Source: Lachnospiraceae bacterium (GTDB taxonomy: Bacteria > Bacillota > Clostridia > Lachnospirales > Lachnospiraceae). Taken from it: DNA of 19,278 nt. The notes under the pieces are model-generated. The model worked only from the letters and a program-made list of their open reading frames with translations. It was not told the DNA's origin and ran no database searches. The stretch covers positions 1 through 19,278 of the forward strand of contig VSOA01000038.1 in assembly GCA_009774585.1 (NCBI GenBank), written 5' to 3'. A program made the translations under genes and the position numbers. Positions 1 to 5,171 of the stretch are shown here, piece after piece. The number at the start of each line of letters is the position of its first letter. Positions within the stretch are counted from its first letter, which is position 1.

Positions 1-1
1 A

Positions 2-25
2 AATATGACATGCTGATGTCATATT
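2..25. other. Perfect 10-bp stem-loop at window start
   Basis: AATATGACAT (2-11) and ATGTCATATT (16-25) are exact reverse complements around a 4-nt loop. The stem is AT-rich and followed by TATCTCTG rather than a T-run, so it is either a weak terminator of a gene left of the window or a protein-binding dyad. The sequence does not decide between these. Confidence 0.45.
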
Positions 26-55
26 ATCTCTGTTACAGTAATCCTACACTACACC

Positions 56-91
56 GCAGACAGTAAACCTAATGTCTATCGCACTGTCTGC
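56..91. repeat. Inverted repeat in leader of zinc-ribbon gene
   Basis: GCAGACAGT (56-64) and ACTGTCTGC (83-91) form a perfect 9-bp inverted repeat with 18 nt between the arms, ending 35 bp before the start codon at 127. It may be an operator or a leader hairpin. I could not place a convincing -10/-35 pair around it. Confidence 0.4.
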
Positions 92-126
92 CAAAACAAC
101 TCAACAAACAATAGGAGGATTACAAA

Positions 127-393
127 ATGGAAACAACAGGATTAAAGATTTGTCAAAGCTGCGGAATGCCGATGCAGGAGGATCAATACGGGATCAATCA
201 GGACGGCAGTAAGAATGACGAGTACTGCTGCTACTGCTATAAGGAAGGGGCGTTTGCGCAGGACTGTACCATGGAAGAAATGGCTGATTTCTGTGCGCCT
301 TTCGAAGTCGAGGGCGGACGCAGCAAGACAATCGAGGAAGCAAAAGCGGGATTGATGCAGTATTTCCCGACTCTGGCAAGATGGAAGGCGTAA
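127..393 (+). CDS. Small zinc-ribbon protein (putative zinc ribbon domain)
   Basis: 88-residue protein. The N-terminus has CQSCGMPM (Cys9, Cys12) and a second cysteine cluster EYCCYCY near residues 33-38, the arrangement of the 'putative zinc ribbon' family (PF12674-like) found in many Firmicutes, probably binding one Zn ion. The acidic C-terminal half contains the MEEMADFC stretch often seen in this family. The start is supported by AGGAGG at 114-119, about 7 nt upstream of ATG. The next gene begins one base after its stop, so the pair is surely cotranscribed and translationally coupled. The biochemical role of this family is not established; the pairing with a GyrI-like ligand-binding protein suggests a sensing or stress function, which is inference. 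Confidence 0.85.
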   Translation: METTGLKICQSCGMPMQEDQYGINQDGSKNDEYCCYCYKEGAFAQDCTMEEMADFCAPFEVEGGRSKTIEEAKAGLMQYFPTLARWKA

Positions 394-394
394 C

Positions 395-880
395 ATGGCT
401 GTTAAAATTTTAGAGATAAAAAGAGAAACATGCCCTGCAACACGATTGATCGGCAAAAAATATGTAAATGGTCCGAATTGGAACGAGTGGTGGGAAAATA
501 ATTGGTTTGCAGCGTTAGAAACAATGAAACCTCTTCCTTTTAACGCAGATGCCTATATTGGTGCCGTACATATCGTGAACGGTATGCCCGAGCATTGGAT
601 TGGTATGTTCTTTCCGGTAAACACAGAAGTTCCGGAGGGTTTTGAATATGTCGATATAGAGCCGTTGGATTATGCCGTATGTTATCTGTATGGCAAAGAG
701 AATAGTAATGAGTTCTATGCAATGGATACGCATACCATGTGCTTGAAAGCATTGAATGACCATGGTTTGAAGCGCAAAGAAGATGACTGGTGTTTTGAAC
801 GATGTAACTGCCCGAGATTTACGACACCTGATGAAAAAGGCAATATAATCTTGGATTATGGAATTTCAATCGAGCATTAA
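395..880 (+). CDS. GyrI-like / AraC effector-binding-domain protein
   Basis: 161-residue cytosolic protein resembling the stand-alone GyrI-like small-molecule-binding fold (the effector-binding domain of AraC-type regulators). It starts with a beta-strand segment (VKILEIKRETCPATRLIGKK), followed by a Trp-rich helix region (NWNEWWENNWFAAL) and a C-terminal strand ending in LDYGISIEH, as is common in this fold. No helix-turn-helix is present, so it is not itself a DNA-binding activator. ATG lies one base after the TAA of the zinc-ribbon gene, so translation is probably coupled. Family members bind hydrophobic or cationic small molecules or, as SbmC/GyrI, influence gyrase; which applies here cannot be told from sequence. 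Confidence 0.7.
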   Translation: MAVKILEIKRETCPATRLIGKKYVNGPNWNEWWENNWFAALETMKPLPFNADAYIGAVHIVNGMPEHWIGMFFPVNTEVPEGFEYVDIEPLDYAVCYLYGKENSNEFYAMDTHTMCLKALNDHGLKRKEDDWCFERCNCPRFTTPDEKGNIILDYGISIEH

Positions 881-931
881 ATTCAAGTACCCGATTCTAA
901 AACAAATAGTCGTCACGATAAAGCAATCAAA

Positions 932-984
932 AGGGCTGCGCACTAATATGTGATATACTTCATCATACTCGGTGCAGCAGCCCT
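932..984 (-). terminator. Convergent terminator after ABC binding-protein gene
   Basis: AGGGCTGC (932-939) pairs with GCAGCCCT (977-984), and GCAC (940-943) pairs further with GTGC (972-975) across a one-base bulge. On the minus strand the stem is followed by TTTTGATTGC, giving a plausible intrinsic terminator for the binding-protein gene, whose stop is at 992-994. On the plus strand it is followed by CACATTTTTATT, so it may also stop transcription from the zinc-ribbon pair. The 28-nt loop is long, which lowers confidence. Confidence 0.5.
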
Positions 985-991
985 CACATTT

Positions 992-1930
992 TTATTCAGC
1001 CGTAGTCTCCTCGGTATACTTTACACCCAGCTCGGAGATCGTGCCGTCAGCAAGCTTCGTCTCAATCGCTTTATTGATCATATCGAGAAGCGCCGTATTG
1101 CCTTTCTTTACGGCAATCGCATATTCCTCAGATTCGAAAGCTGTGGAATCTTCCACAATCTTAAGTCCTTCATTATCACTGATATATTTCTGTGCCGTTG
1201 CTGAATCAATTACGACTACATCGCATTTGCCGTTTACCAGTTCCATCACTGCTTCCGTACCCTTCTTAAATGCCTCATAAGGATATCCCATATCTTTCAC
1301 ACAAATCTCGCCGGTATAGCCTTGTACAACACAAATCTTCTTGTCCGCCATGTCCGCCGCAGCCGCAATATCAGAATCTTCCTTCACGATCATAACCTGT
1401 GTTGCCGTGTAATATGGTGTGGAAAAATCAACGGTTTCCAGTCTCTCCTCTGTCACTGTCATACCTGCAATGGCCGCATCAATCTGTCCGTTCTGTAATG
1501 CGATGAGCAGCGAGTCAAATTCCATATTCTCAACTGCAGCCGTCATACCATTTTCCTCTGCAATCTGCTTTGCAATCGCCATATCGATACCGTCATACTG
1601 ATCGATCACGCCGCTACTTGCAACGAACTCAAAGGGCGGGAATTCTGCATTTGTCCCGAATGTGATAACACCCTCCGTCTTTGTCATTGCCCCTGCATCT
1701 GCTGCCTCTGTATCGGCTGCATCTGCCTCTGTACCGGCTGTATCTGTCTCTGCACCGGCTGCATCTGCCTCTGTACCGGCTGTATCTGTCTCTGCTGCTT
1801 CATCGGAAGCTGCCGTCTCTGTGTTAGCCGCGTCTGTTGTCGCATCCGCTTTGTCTCCGCACGCTGTCAGCGCGGACGCCATCATAACCATGGTAAGTAC
1901 AAGCGCCGCTGCCTTTGTCATTTTTTTCAT
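992..1930 (-). CDS. Polar amino-acid ABC transporter, lipoprotein substrate-binding protein
   Basis: 312-residue extracellular solute-binding protein of family 3 (SBP_bac_3). A lipoprotein signal peptide (KK start, hydrophobic core, lipobox LTAC with lipidated Cys24) is followed by an unusually long Thr/Ala/Glu/Asp-rich linker to about residue 82, then the folded domain starting ITFGTNAEFPPFEF, with VDFSTPYYTATQVMIV and a C-terminal LADGTISELGVKY that are typical of the family. It would deliver a polar amino acid to the permease and ATPase encoded upstream in the same direction. The RBS GGAGGAG sits about 6 nt before ATG. A 188-bp structured gap separates it from the ATPase gene, so it may have its own promoter or differential mRNA stability, as often seen for binding proteins needed in excess. 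The substrate cannot be deduced. Confidence 0.93.
   Translation of the reverse strand: MKKMTKAAALVLTMVMMASALTACGDKADATTDAANTETAASDEAAETDTAGTEADAAGAETDTAGTEADAADTEAADAGAMTKTEGVITFGTNAEFPPFEFVASSGVIDQYDGIDMAIAKQIAEENGMTAAVENMEFDSLLIALQNGQIDAAIAGMTVTEERLETVDFSTPYYTATQVMIVKEDSDIAAAADMADKKICVVQGYTGEICVKDMGYPYEAFKKGTEAVMELVNGKCDVVVIDSATAQKYISDNEGLKIVEDSTAFESEEYAIAVKKGNTALLDMINKAIETKLADGTISELGVKYTEETTAE
1714..1795 (-). repeat. In-frame 42-bp tandem repeat coding the lipoprotein linker
   Basis: Positions 1714-1753 and 1756-1795 are identical over 40 bp, with period 42 (14 codons). They encode two near-identical 14-residue units beginning ETDTAGTEADAA in the linker between the lipid anchor and the binding domain. 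The period is a multiple of three, so gain or loss of units would change linker length without a frameshift. Confidence 0.9.
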
Positions 1931-2006
1931 AATAGTCTCCTCCTATAATAAATAGATTGTGTATCAGTAACTGCCTGTCACATCAACAGTCTGTTACCTG
2001 TATCTG

Positions 2007-2087
2007 AAACCATCTCTCCTGCCGCCATACCGCAATCCGCTATGCCCGGAAGATGGTTTGATACCATAATAAGTGGAATTGTTCCAC
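2007..2087. repeat. Inverted repeats in the ATPase / binding-protein gap
   Basis: AAACCATCT (2007-2015) is an exact reverse complement of AGATGGTTT (2051-2059), and GTGGAA (2073-2078) of TTCCAC (2082-2087). On the coding (minus) strand the second hairpin is followed by TTATTAT, a weak terminator at best. The 188-bp gap (1931-2118) holds no gene. Such structures between ABC genes can attenuate transcription or stabilise one cistron; which occurs here is not known. Confidence 0.5.
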
Positions 2088-2118
2088 GACTTATAATATT
2101 GCAATACTCTATGCCATA

Positions 2119-2841
2119 TTATAATACTTTACTTAAGAAGAGCTTAGTCCTCTCATTCTTCGGATTGCTGAACACCTCATCCGGCGTGCCGCTCTCCATG
2201 ACTTTGCCCTGATCGATAAAGAGTACTCTGGAAGCCACTTCTCTGGCAAATCCCATCTCATGGGTGACTATCACCATCGTCATACCCGATTCGGCCAGGT
2301 CTTTCATAACGTCCAATACCTCGCCTACCATCTCCGGGTCAAGCGCCGAAGTCGGTTCATCAAAGAGCATAATCTCCGGATTCATCGCAAGCGCCCGCGC
2401 AATCGCAACACGCTGCTTCTGTCCGCCGGATAACTGTGCCGGATAAGCGTTCGCCTTCTCAGAAAGATTCACGCGTTCTAAGAGTTCTTGCCCTTTCCGG
2501 ACAGCCTCCGCCTTCGTCATCTTCTTAAGAAGTACAGGCGCCAGCGTAATATTATCCATAATTGTAAGATGCGGAAACAGATTAAACTGCTGGAATACCA
2601 TTCCCATCTTCTGTCTGACATGATTCACATTCACCTTGGGCGCATTGATCAGCTGGTCGTCCACATAAATCTCACCGTCGGTCGCTTTCTCAAGCAGATT
2701 TAAACATCGAAGAAACGTACTCTTACCCGAACCGGACGGTCCGATGACCACCACCACTTCCCCTTGGGAAATATGCTCGTCTATTCCGTCTAAAACTGTC
2801 AGGTCTCCGAATTTTTTATGTAAGTTCTTTACCTGAATCAT
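2119..2841 (-). CDS. Polar amino-acid ABC transporter, ATP-binding protein
   Basis: 240-residue ATPase of the GlnQ/HisP class, full length for the family. Walker A GPSGSGKST is at residues 34-42, the Q-loop around Gln84-Gln85 (VFQQFNLFPHLT), the signature LSGGQKQR at 137-144, Walker B IMLFDEP at 157-163, the D-loop SALD at 165-168 and the switch His194 (VTHEMGFA). All catalytic motifs are intact. It would power amino-acid import at the inner face of the membrane together with the permease 15 bp upstream (2857) and the lipoprotein at 992. The RBS GGAAGGAG precedes ATG by 8 nt. Confidence 0.95.
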   Translation of the reverse strand: MIQVKNLHKKFGDLTVLDGIDEHISQGEVVVVIGPSGSGKSTFLRCLNLLEKATDGEIYVDDQLINAPKVNVNHVRQKMGMVFQQFNLFPHLTIMDNITLAPVLLKKMTKAEAVRKGQELLERVNLSEKANAYPAQLSGGQKQRVAIARALAMNPEIMLFDEPTSALDPEMVGEVLDVMKDLAESGMTMVIVTHEMGFAREVASRVLFIDQGKVMESGTPDEVFSNPKNERTKLFLSKVL

Positions 2842-2856
2842 AAAACATACTCCTTC

Positions 2857-3555
2857 CTACCTGACATCGGATTTTCTTAACTGTTTCTCAATCTGGCGAA
2901 GCAGCAGCGTCAATATCTTGATCAGCACATAGTAAATCACGGCTGTTCCAACTAACGGCATAAACGCCTCGAATGTTGCACTCTTAATAAAATCGCCCGC
3001 CTTCTGAATATCCATCAGTCCTACATAACCGACAATGGCAGTTTCTTTGATCAGTACGATAAATTCATTACAGAGCGCTGGAAAAATATTTTTAACTGCC
3101 TGCGGAATCACAATCCTCGTCATTGTCTGAAAACCGTTCAGTCCGAGTGATCTTCCCGCTTCTGTCTGCCCATGGTCAACAGAGAGAATTCCTCCCCGTA
3201 TGATCTCCGACACATATGCACCGGAATTGATACCAAATGCAATCGCCGCGATAATCCACTTATCCAGATTTACTGTCGCAAAGATTACAAAATAAATAAT
3301 CATCAACTGGGTAACGGAAGGCGTTCCCCGAATCACGTCCGTATAAATGCCGCCGAACACTCTCGGCAGCTTTCTCTTGGACAAATTGCACATTGCAATC
3401 AGCATACCAATCAATATACCGATAAATACTGCTAAAAGAGAAATTTTAATAGTGACGCCGATTCCGTCTAATAATAATTTATAGCGGTCTTCTCTGATAA
3501 AGCATTTATAAAATAGGTCACAGAAATCAGAAAACCATACTTGAATCCCTGTCAT
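2857..3555 (-). CDS. Polar amino-acid ABC transporter, permease protein
   Basis: 232-residue integral membrane protein of the HisM/GlnP family. After a polar N-terminus, hydrophobic segments begin near residue 32 (DGIGVTIKISLLAVFIGILI). The conserved cytoplasmic EAA coupling loop (EAGRSLGLNGFQTMTRIVIP) lies near residues 131-150, and a final hydrophobic helix precedes the basic tail. It is the first gene of the importer operon, with the ATPase following after 15 bp. The RBS GGAAAGGATAG lies about 8 nt before ATG. Only one permease gene is present, so the complex would be a homodimer, as known for several members. Confidence 0.94.
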   Translation of the reverse strand: MTGIQVWFSDFCDLFYKCFIREDRYKLLLDGIGVTIKISLLAVFIGILIGMLIAMCNLSKRKLPRVFGGIYTDVIRGTPSVTQLMIIYFVIFATVNLDKWIIAAIAFGINSGAYVSEIIRGGILSVDHGQTEAGRSLGLNGFQTMTRIVIPQAVKNIFPALCNEFIVLIKETAIVGYVGLMDIQKAGDFIKSATFEAFMPLVGTAVIYYVLIKILTLLLRQIEKQLRKSDVR

Positions 3556-3616
3556 TTGTCTCTATCCTTTCCATCGTCATGGGCTGCCTGCACATCCGAT
3601 TCGCTGTATATGTATT

Positions 3617-3656
3617 TGCATAAATCCGGATTATGCATACTCTGCATATATATGCA
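3617..3656. promoter_or_regulatory. Tandem palindromes in the ABC importer leader
   Basis: TGCATATATATGCA (3643-3656) is a perfect 14-bp palindrome. Next to it, TGCATAA (3617-3623) and TTATGCA (3631-3637) flank a TCCGGA centre, giving a near-perfect 21-bp palindrome. Both share a TGCAT end and lie downstream of the predicted transcription start (about 3670), in the leader of the importer operon. This looks like a two-site operator for an unidentified repressor, or two leader hairpins. Confidence 0.45.
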
Positions 3657-3676
3657 CTACACAATTCCCGACTCGC

Positions 3677-3705
3677 ATTATATCACAAAGAATGCGGGTT
3701 GAAAA
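3677..3705 (-). promoter_or_regulatory. Sigma-A promoter of the ABC importer operon
   Basis: On the minus strand there is a perfect TATAAT (3677-3682) with an upstream TGA giving an extended -10, and a -35 of TTTTCA (3700-3705) at 17-nt spacing. The predicted start near 3670 gives a leader of about 115 nt before the permease gene. It lies outside the invertible segment, so the importer need not depend on the switch. Confidence 0.65.
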
Positions 3706-3834
3706 GCATAATTCATAATATGCGTGGAAAATCCTGAAAACTCTTCTAATCATAATACGTTCCGCGCATAAAAGCATAGCCCCTGTTCTATAAGGATATA
3801 ATATAATTACCCTGTTTCATTGTGATACAGACAC

Positions 3835-3869
3835 AAAAAAATGCAACACTTGTATAAGAAGTGTTGCAT
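3835..3869 (-). terminator. Intrinsic terminator formed by the left inverted repeat
   Basis: Read on the minus strand, the two 11-bp arms of the left site (ATGCAACACTT and AAGTGTTGCAT) form a perfect hairpin with a 7-nt loop, immediately followed by a run of seven T (complement of the A-run at 3835-3841). This should stop transcripts leaving the segment leftwards: those of the recombinase and of the sigma-28 promoter at 3888-3914. It also insulates the ABC importer operon. Confidence 0.7.
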
Positions 3870-3876
3870 GTATGCC
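3841..3876 (+). repeat. Left inverted repeat / recombination site (IR-L)
   Basis: The core site is 3841-3869: arm ATGCAACACTT (3841-3851), 7-bp centre GTATAAG (3852-3858), arm AAGTGTTGCAT (3859-3869). The arms are exact reverse complements. The reverse complement of this 29-bp site differs from the right site (4718-4746) at one position. Similarity continues inside the segment through GGCAT (reverse complement at 3872-3876). The 11-7-11 layout matches the two-arm-plus-overlap organisation of tyrosine recombinase crossover sites. Confidence 0.9.
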
Positions 3877-3887
3877 TTACATTTTAT

Positions 3888-3914
3888 ATATCGGCGCCCT
3901 CGCCAAATACTTTA
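3888..3914 (-). promoter_or_regulatory. Sigma-28 (FliA/SigD) flagellar promoter inside the invertible segment
   Basis: On the minus strand, TAAA (3911-3914) is followed by exactly 15 nt and GCCGATAT (3888-3895). The sigma-28 consensus is TAAA-N15-GCCGATAA, so only the last base differs. The predicted start is near 3881, a few bases before the left repeat. The only DNA downstream in the current orientation is the repeat/terminator and the back of the importer operon, so a flagellar promoter here makes sense only if the segment inverts toward csrA and flagellin. Confidence 0.8.
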
Positions 3915-4001
3915 GACCCGGATTTAAATTTTTCAAAAATAGTGTTTATAACCAGTTAAATAGACTGCATTACATTGAAATCCGCCAATTTTACAATGTT
4001 T

Positions 4002-4583
4002 CTACAGTTGTACATTCAGATAAACTCTGTCCTTATCCTCCTGCTCAATACACAGATACTTCTTCGTCACACGATAGGAGGAATGATTATAAAGTTCCAT
4101 TAGCAGCGCAGGCTGAACCCCCTGCTTCCATGCGTGATATCCGAATGTCTTACGAAGAGAATGACAACTGATATGCTCGTCCAAGCCCGCATATTCCGCT
4201 GCTTCTTTCACAATACGAAATGCCTGAGAACGCGATAAGTGCGCCTCTGCCTTCCTTCCGCCTGCAAAAAGATAATCATTCTCATTGATTTCACGACCGC
4301 TTTCCCCAAGAACATTAAGCGCTTTACAGACATTTGCGTTGACCGCAACACTCCTCTCTTTTCCGGTCTTATGTTCGATAATACAGATGTGCTCCTTGAA
4401 ACACTGTTTCTTCTTATTATATACATCTCCCCACTTTAGCATCAGTAAATCACTGATGCGAAACGCCGTATTCAGCCCAAGGATAATCATTGTATAATTT
4501 CTGTATTCGGGTTTGACCGTCAAATAGTACTCTTTAAATTTCTCCAATTTTTCTTCATTTTTGATTGGGTATGTTGTGCTCAT
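4002..4583 (-). CDS. Tyrosine recombinase (DNA invertase candidate)
   Basis: 193-residue catalytic-domain-only tyrosine recombinase, like FimB/FimE-sized invertases, without the N-terminal SAM-like core-binding domain of full-size phage integrases. The complete active site is visible: Arg42 (NTAFRISDLL), the beta-hairpin Lys72 or Lys75 (EHKTGKER), His141-x-x-Arg144 (HSLRKTFG), His167 (LYNHSS) and nucleophile Tyr176 (VTKKYLCI). The start at 4583 is chosen because AAGGAG lies 7 nt before it; an in-frame ATG six codons upstream overlaps that RBS. The gene is encoded between two inverted 11-7-11 sites, its likely substrates. Its promoter (4622-4650) has a dyad in the spacer, suggesting autoregulation. 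It probably flips the segment and thereby flagellin expression; it could also act on other sites in the genome. Confidence 0.9.
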   Translation of the reverse strand: MSTTYPIKNEEKLEKFKEYYLTVKPEYRNYTMIILGLNTAFRISDLLMLKWGDVYNKKKQCFKEHICIIEHKTGKERSVAVNANVCKALNVLGESGREINENDYLFAGGRKAEAHLSRSQAFRIVKEAAEYAGLDEHISCHSLRKTFGYHAWKQGVQPALLMELYNHSSYRVTKKYLCIEQEDKDRVYLNVQL

Positions 4584-4621
4584 ATCTATTCTCCTTTGCA
4601 TCTGAAATTAGTCCTTTCATC

Positions 4622-4650
4622 ACTATACAACTATCCGTTGTAAATGTAAC
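4622..4650 (-). promoter_or_regulatory. Recombinase promoter with a dyad between -10 and -35
   Basis: Minus strand: -35 GTTACA (4645-4650), 17-nt spacer, -10 TATAGT (4622-4627). The spacer is almost filled by the inverted repeat TACAAC (4626-4631) / GTTGTA (4637-4642) around 5 nt. A protein bound there would block RNA polymerase. The half-site TACAAC also occurs at 4733-4738, across the core edge of the right recombination site, so the recombinase itself may be the repressor (inference). Confidence 0.55.
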
Positions 4651-4710
4651 GCCGTGCCCACATAGTTATATGCACACAGCCTTACTGATGCTTCACCCAT
4701 GCAATGTCGG

Positions 4711-4746
4711 GGCATGAATGCAACACTTCTTATACAACTGTTGCAT
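4711..4746 (+). repeat. Right inverted repeat / recombination site (IR-R)
   Basis: The core site is 4718-4746: arm ATGCAACACTT (4718-4728), centre CTTATAC (4729-4735), arm AACTGTTGCAT (4736-4746). The outer arm carries one mismatch (C at 4738 where the left site implies G). GGCAT at 4711-4715 repeats inside the left site too. It is followed by TCCCC, not a T-run, so unlike the left site it should not terminate transcripts leaving the segment. It ends 68 bp before the csrA start. Confidence 0.9.
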
Positions 4747-4762
4747 TCCCCTTCACAAGATG

Positions 4763-4808
4763 GAAATGCAGGGAAGCAGCTTTATAGAATAAAGAAATGC
4801 AGGGAGGT
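4763..4808 (+). promoter_or_regulatory. Duplicated CsrA-type binding motif in the csrA leader, overlapping the RBS
   Basis: GAAATGCAGGGA occurs twice (4763-4774 and 4794-4805). The second copy continues as ATGCAGGGAGGT (4797-4808), which matches 10 of 12 positions of the CsrA SELEX consensus RUACARGGAUGU and contains the csrA Shine-Dalgarno sequence. The first copy (4766-4777) matches 9 of 12. Two GGA sites about 31 nt apart, one on the SD, are the classic arrangement for CsrA translational repression, here of its own mRNA. Confidence 0.6.
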
Positions 4809-4814
4809 ATCACG

Positions 4815-5060
4815 ATGTTAAGACTGACGGTAAGCACGGAAGAATATTTGATGATTGGCAACGATATCAAAATTGTTTTCTTGGGCGGCAGTAAAAACCA
4901 TACCCGGGTAATGTTAGATGTCCCGAAAGAAGTCAATGTCGTCCGCAGCAAAGTGCTTGAAGAACGAACGGTCGATCCGGAAGAGAAGAAAAAACTTTCG
5001 CACTATTACGCCGTGCCGGAACTTCCGGCGAAATACCGCAAGAAAAAGAATCATTCTTAA
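4815..5060 (+). CDS. csrA: Carbon storage regulator / translational regulator CsrA
   Basis: 81-residue RNA-binding protein, slightly longer than the usual 61-75 residues owing to a basic tail (KYRKKKNHS). The core shows the CsrA pattern: Leu4 on strand 1, YLMIGNDIKIVFLG (residues 11-24), VPKEVNV (36-42) and Arg44; Leu4 and Arg44 correspond to the RNA-contacting residues of E. coli CsrA. The start at 4815 is preferred over an in-frame ATG at 4797 because AGGGAGG lies between them. CsrA homodimers bind GGA motifs at ribosome binding sites. In Bacillus subtilis CsrA represses flagellin (hag) translation and is antagonised by FliW. The same adjacency to flagellin is seen here, 111 bp downstream. 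No fliW lies in the window. Confidence 0.9.
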   Translation: MLRLTVSTEEYLMIGNDIKIVFLGGSKNHTRVMLDVPKEVNVVRSKVLEERTVDPEEKKKLSHYYAVPELPAKYRKKKNHS

Positions 5061-5065
5061 ACAGG

Positions 5066-5103
5066 GTAATCACCCGAGGCTATCCTAGGGGCTTCGGGAT
5101 TAC
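5066..5103 (+). other. Strong RNA hairpin between csrA and flagellin
   Basis: GTAAT (5066-5070) pairs with ATTAC (5099-5103) and, across a 2-nt bulge, CCCGAGGC (5073-5080) pairs with GCTTCGGG (5091-5098, one G-T wobble), with a 10-nt loop. There is no T-run after it, so it is not a standard intrinsic terminator. It could mark an mRNA processing or stability site that uncouples the flagellin message from csrA. Confidence 0.6.
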
Positions 5104-5127
5104 AATATAACTTAATAATATCACAAC

Positions 5128-5166
5128 GGCCGTAAACGGAATTGCGGCTGGCAAAATCAAGGAGGA
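5128..5166 (+). promoter_or_regulatory. Flagellin leader with two CsrA-like sites
   Basis: GGCCG (5128-5132) and CGGCT (5145-5149) form a short stem whose 12-nt loop exposes ACGGA (5136-5140). The flagellin Shine-Dalgarno lies in AATCAAGGAGGA (5155-5166), which fits 8 of 12 positions of the CsrA consensus. One GGA in a hairpin loop plus one on the SD mirrors the two-site arrangement described for the B. subtilis hag leader. Confidence 0.5.
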
Positions 5167-5171
5167 AAATT

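Larger units (their letters stand above)
3841..4746. mobile_element. Candidate invertible DNA segment carrying its own tyrosine recombinase and a sigma-28 promoter
   Basis: A 906-bp segment bounded by inverted 36-bp repeats. It contains, left to right, an outward-facing sigma-28 promoter (3888-3914, minus), the recombinase gene (4002-4583, minus) and the recombinase promoter (4622-4650, minus). The two 7-bp cores are in opposite orientation, so strand exchange would invert the segment, not excise it. In the orientation seen, the sigma-28 promoter points left, away from csrA-flagellin (OFF as read). Inversion would place it about 110 bp before csrA. No transposase or cargo gene is present, which favours a switch over a mobile element. 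Inversion itself is inferred, since only one orientation is visible. Confidence 0.75.

Noticed and set aside
1662..1955. 97-codon plus-strand open frame over the binding-protein signal and linker
   Set aside because: It is an antisense shadow of the repetitive Ala/Thr-rich linker (long runs of Ala/Ser/Val).
3728..3742. CodY-box-like sequence upstream of the ABC importer promoter
   Set aside because: 11 of 15 matches to the consensus; with four mismatches such sites are common by chance.
3872..4171. 99-codon plus-strand open frame inside the invertible segment
   Set aside because: It runs antisense over the sigma-28 promoter and the 3' end of the recombinase, and has no RBS or recognisable motif.
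4638..4666. Possible plus-strand promoter TTGTAA-N17-CATAGT facing csrA inside the segment
   Set aside because: Only about 4 of 6 matches in each box; it could give basal csrA expression but is not strong enough to list.
3806..5070. 12-bp inverted repeat ATTACCCTGTTT (3806-3817) / AAACAGGGTAAT (5059-5070) flanking the switch and csrA
   Set aside because: A 12-bp inverted match is expected several times by chance in 19 kb, and there is no extended similarity.
5130..5137. CCGTAAAC region as a sigma-28 -10 box for flagellin (GCCGATAA-like)
   Set aside because: No TAAA element at 14-16 nt upstream, and it coincides with the leader stem; it is too weak compared with the box at 3888-3914.
5142..5171. 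Ten extra codons before flagellin
   Set aside because: They include the Shine-Dalgarno sequence; flagellins of this type start MIVQHN, giving 5172.
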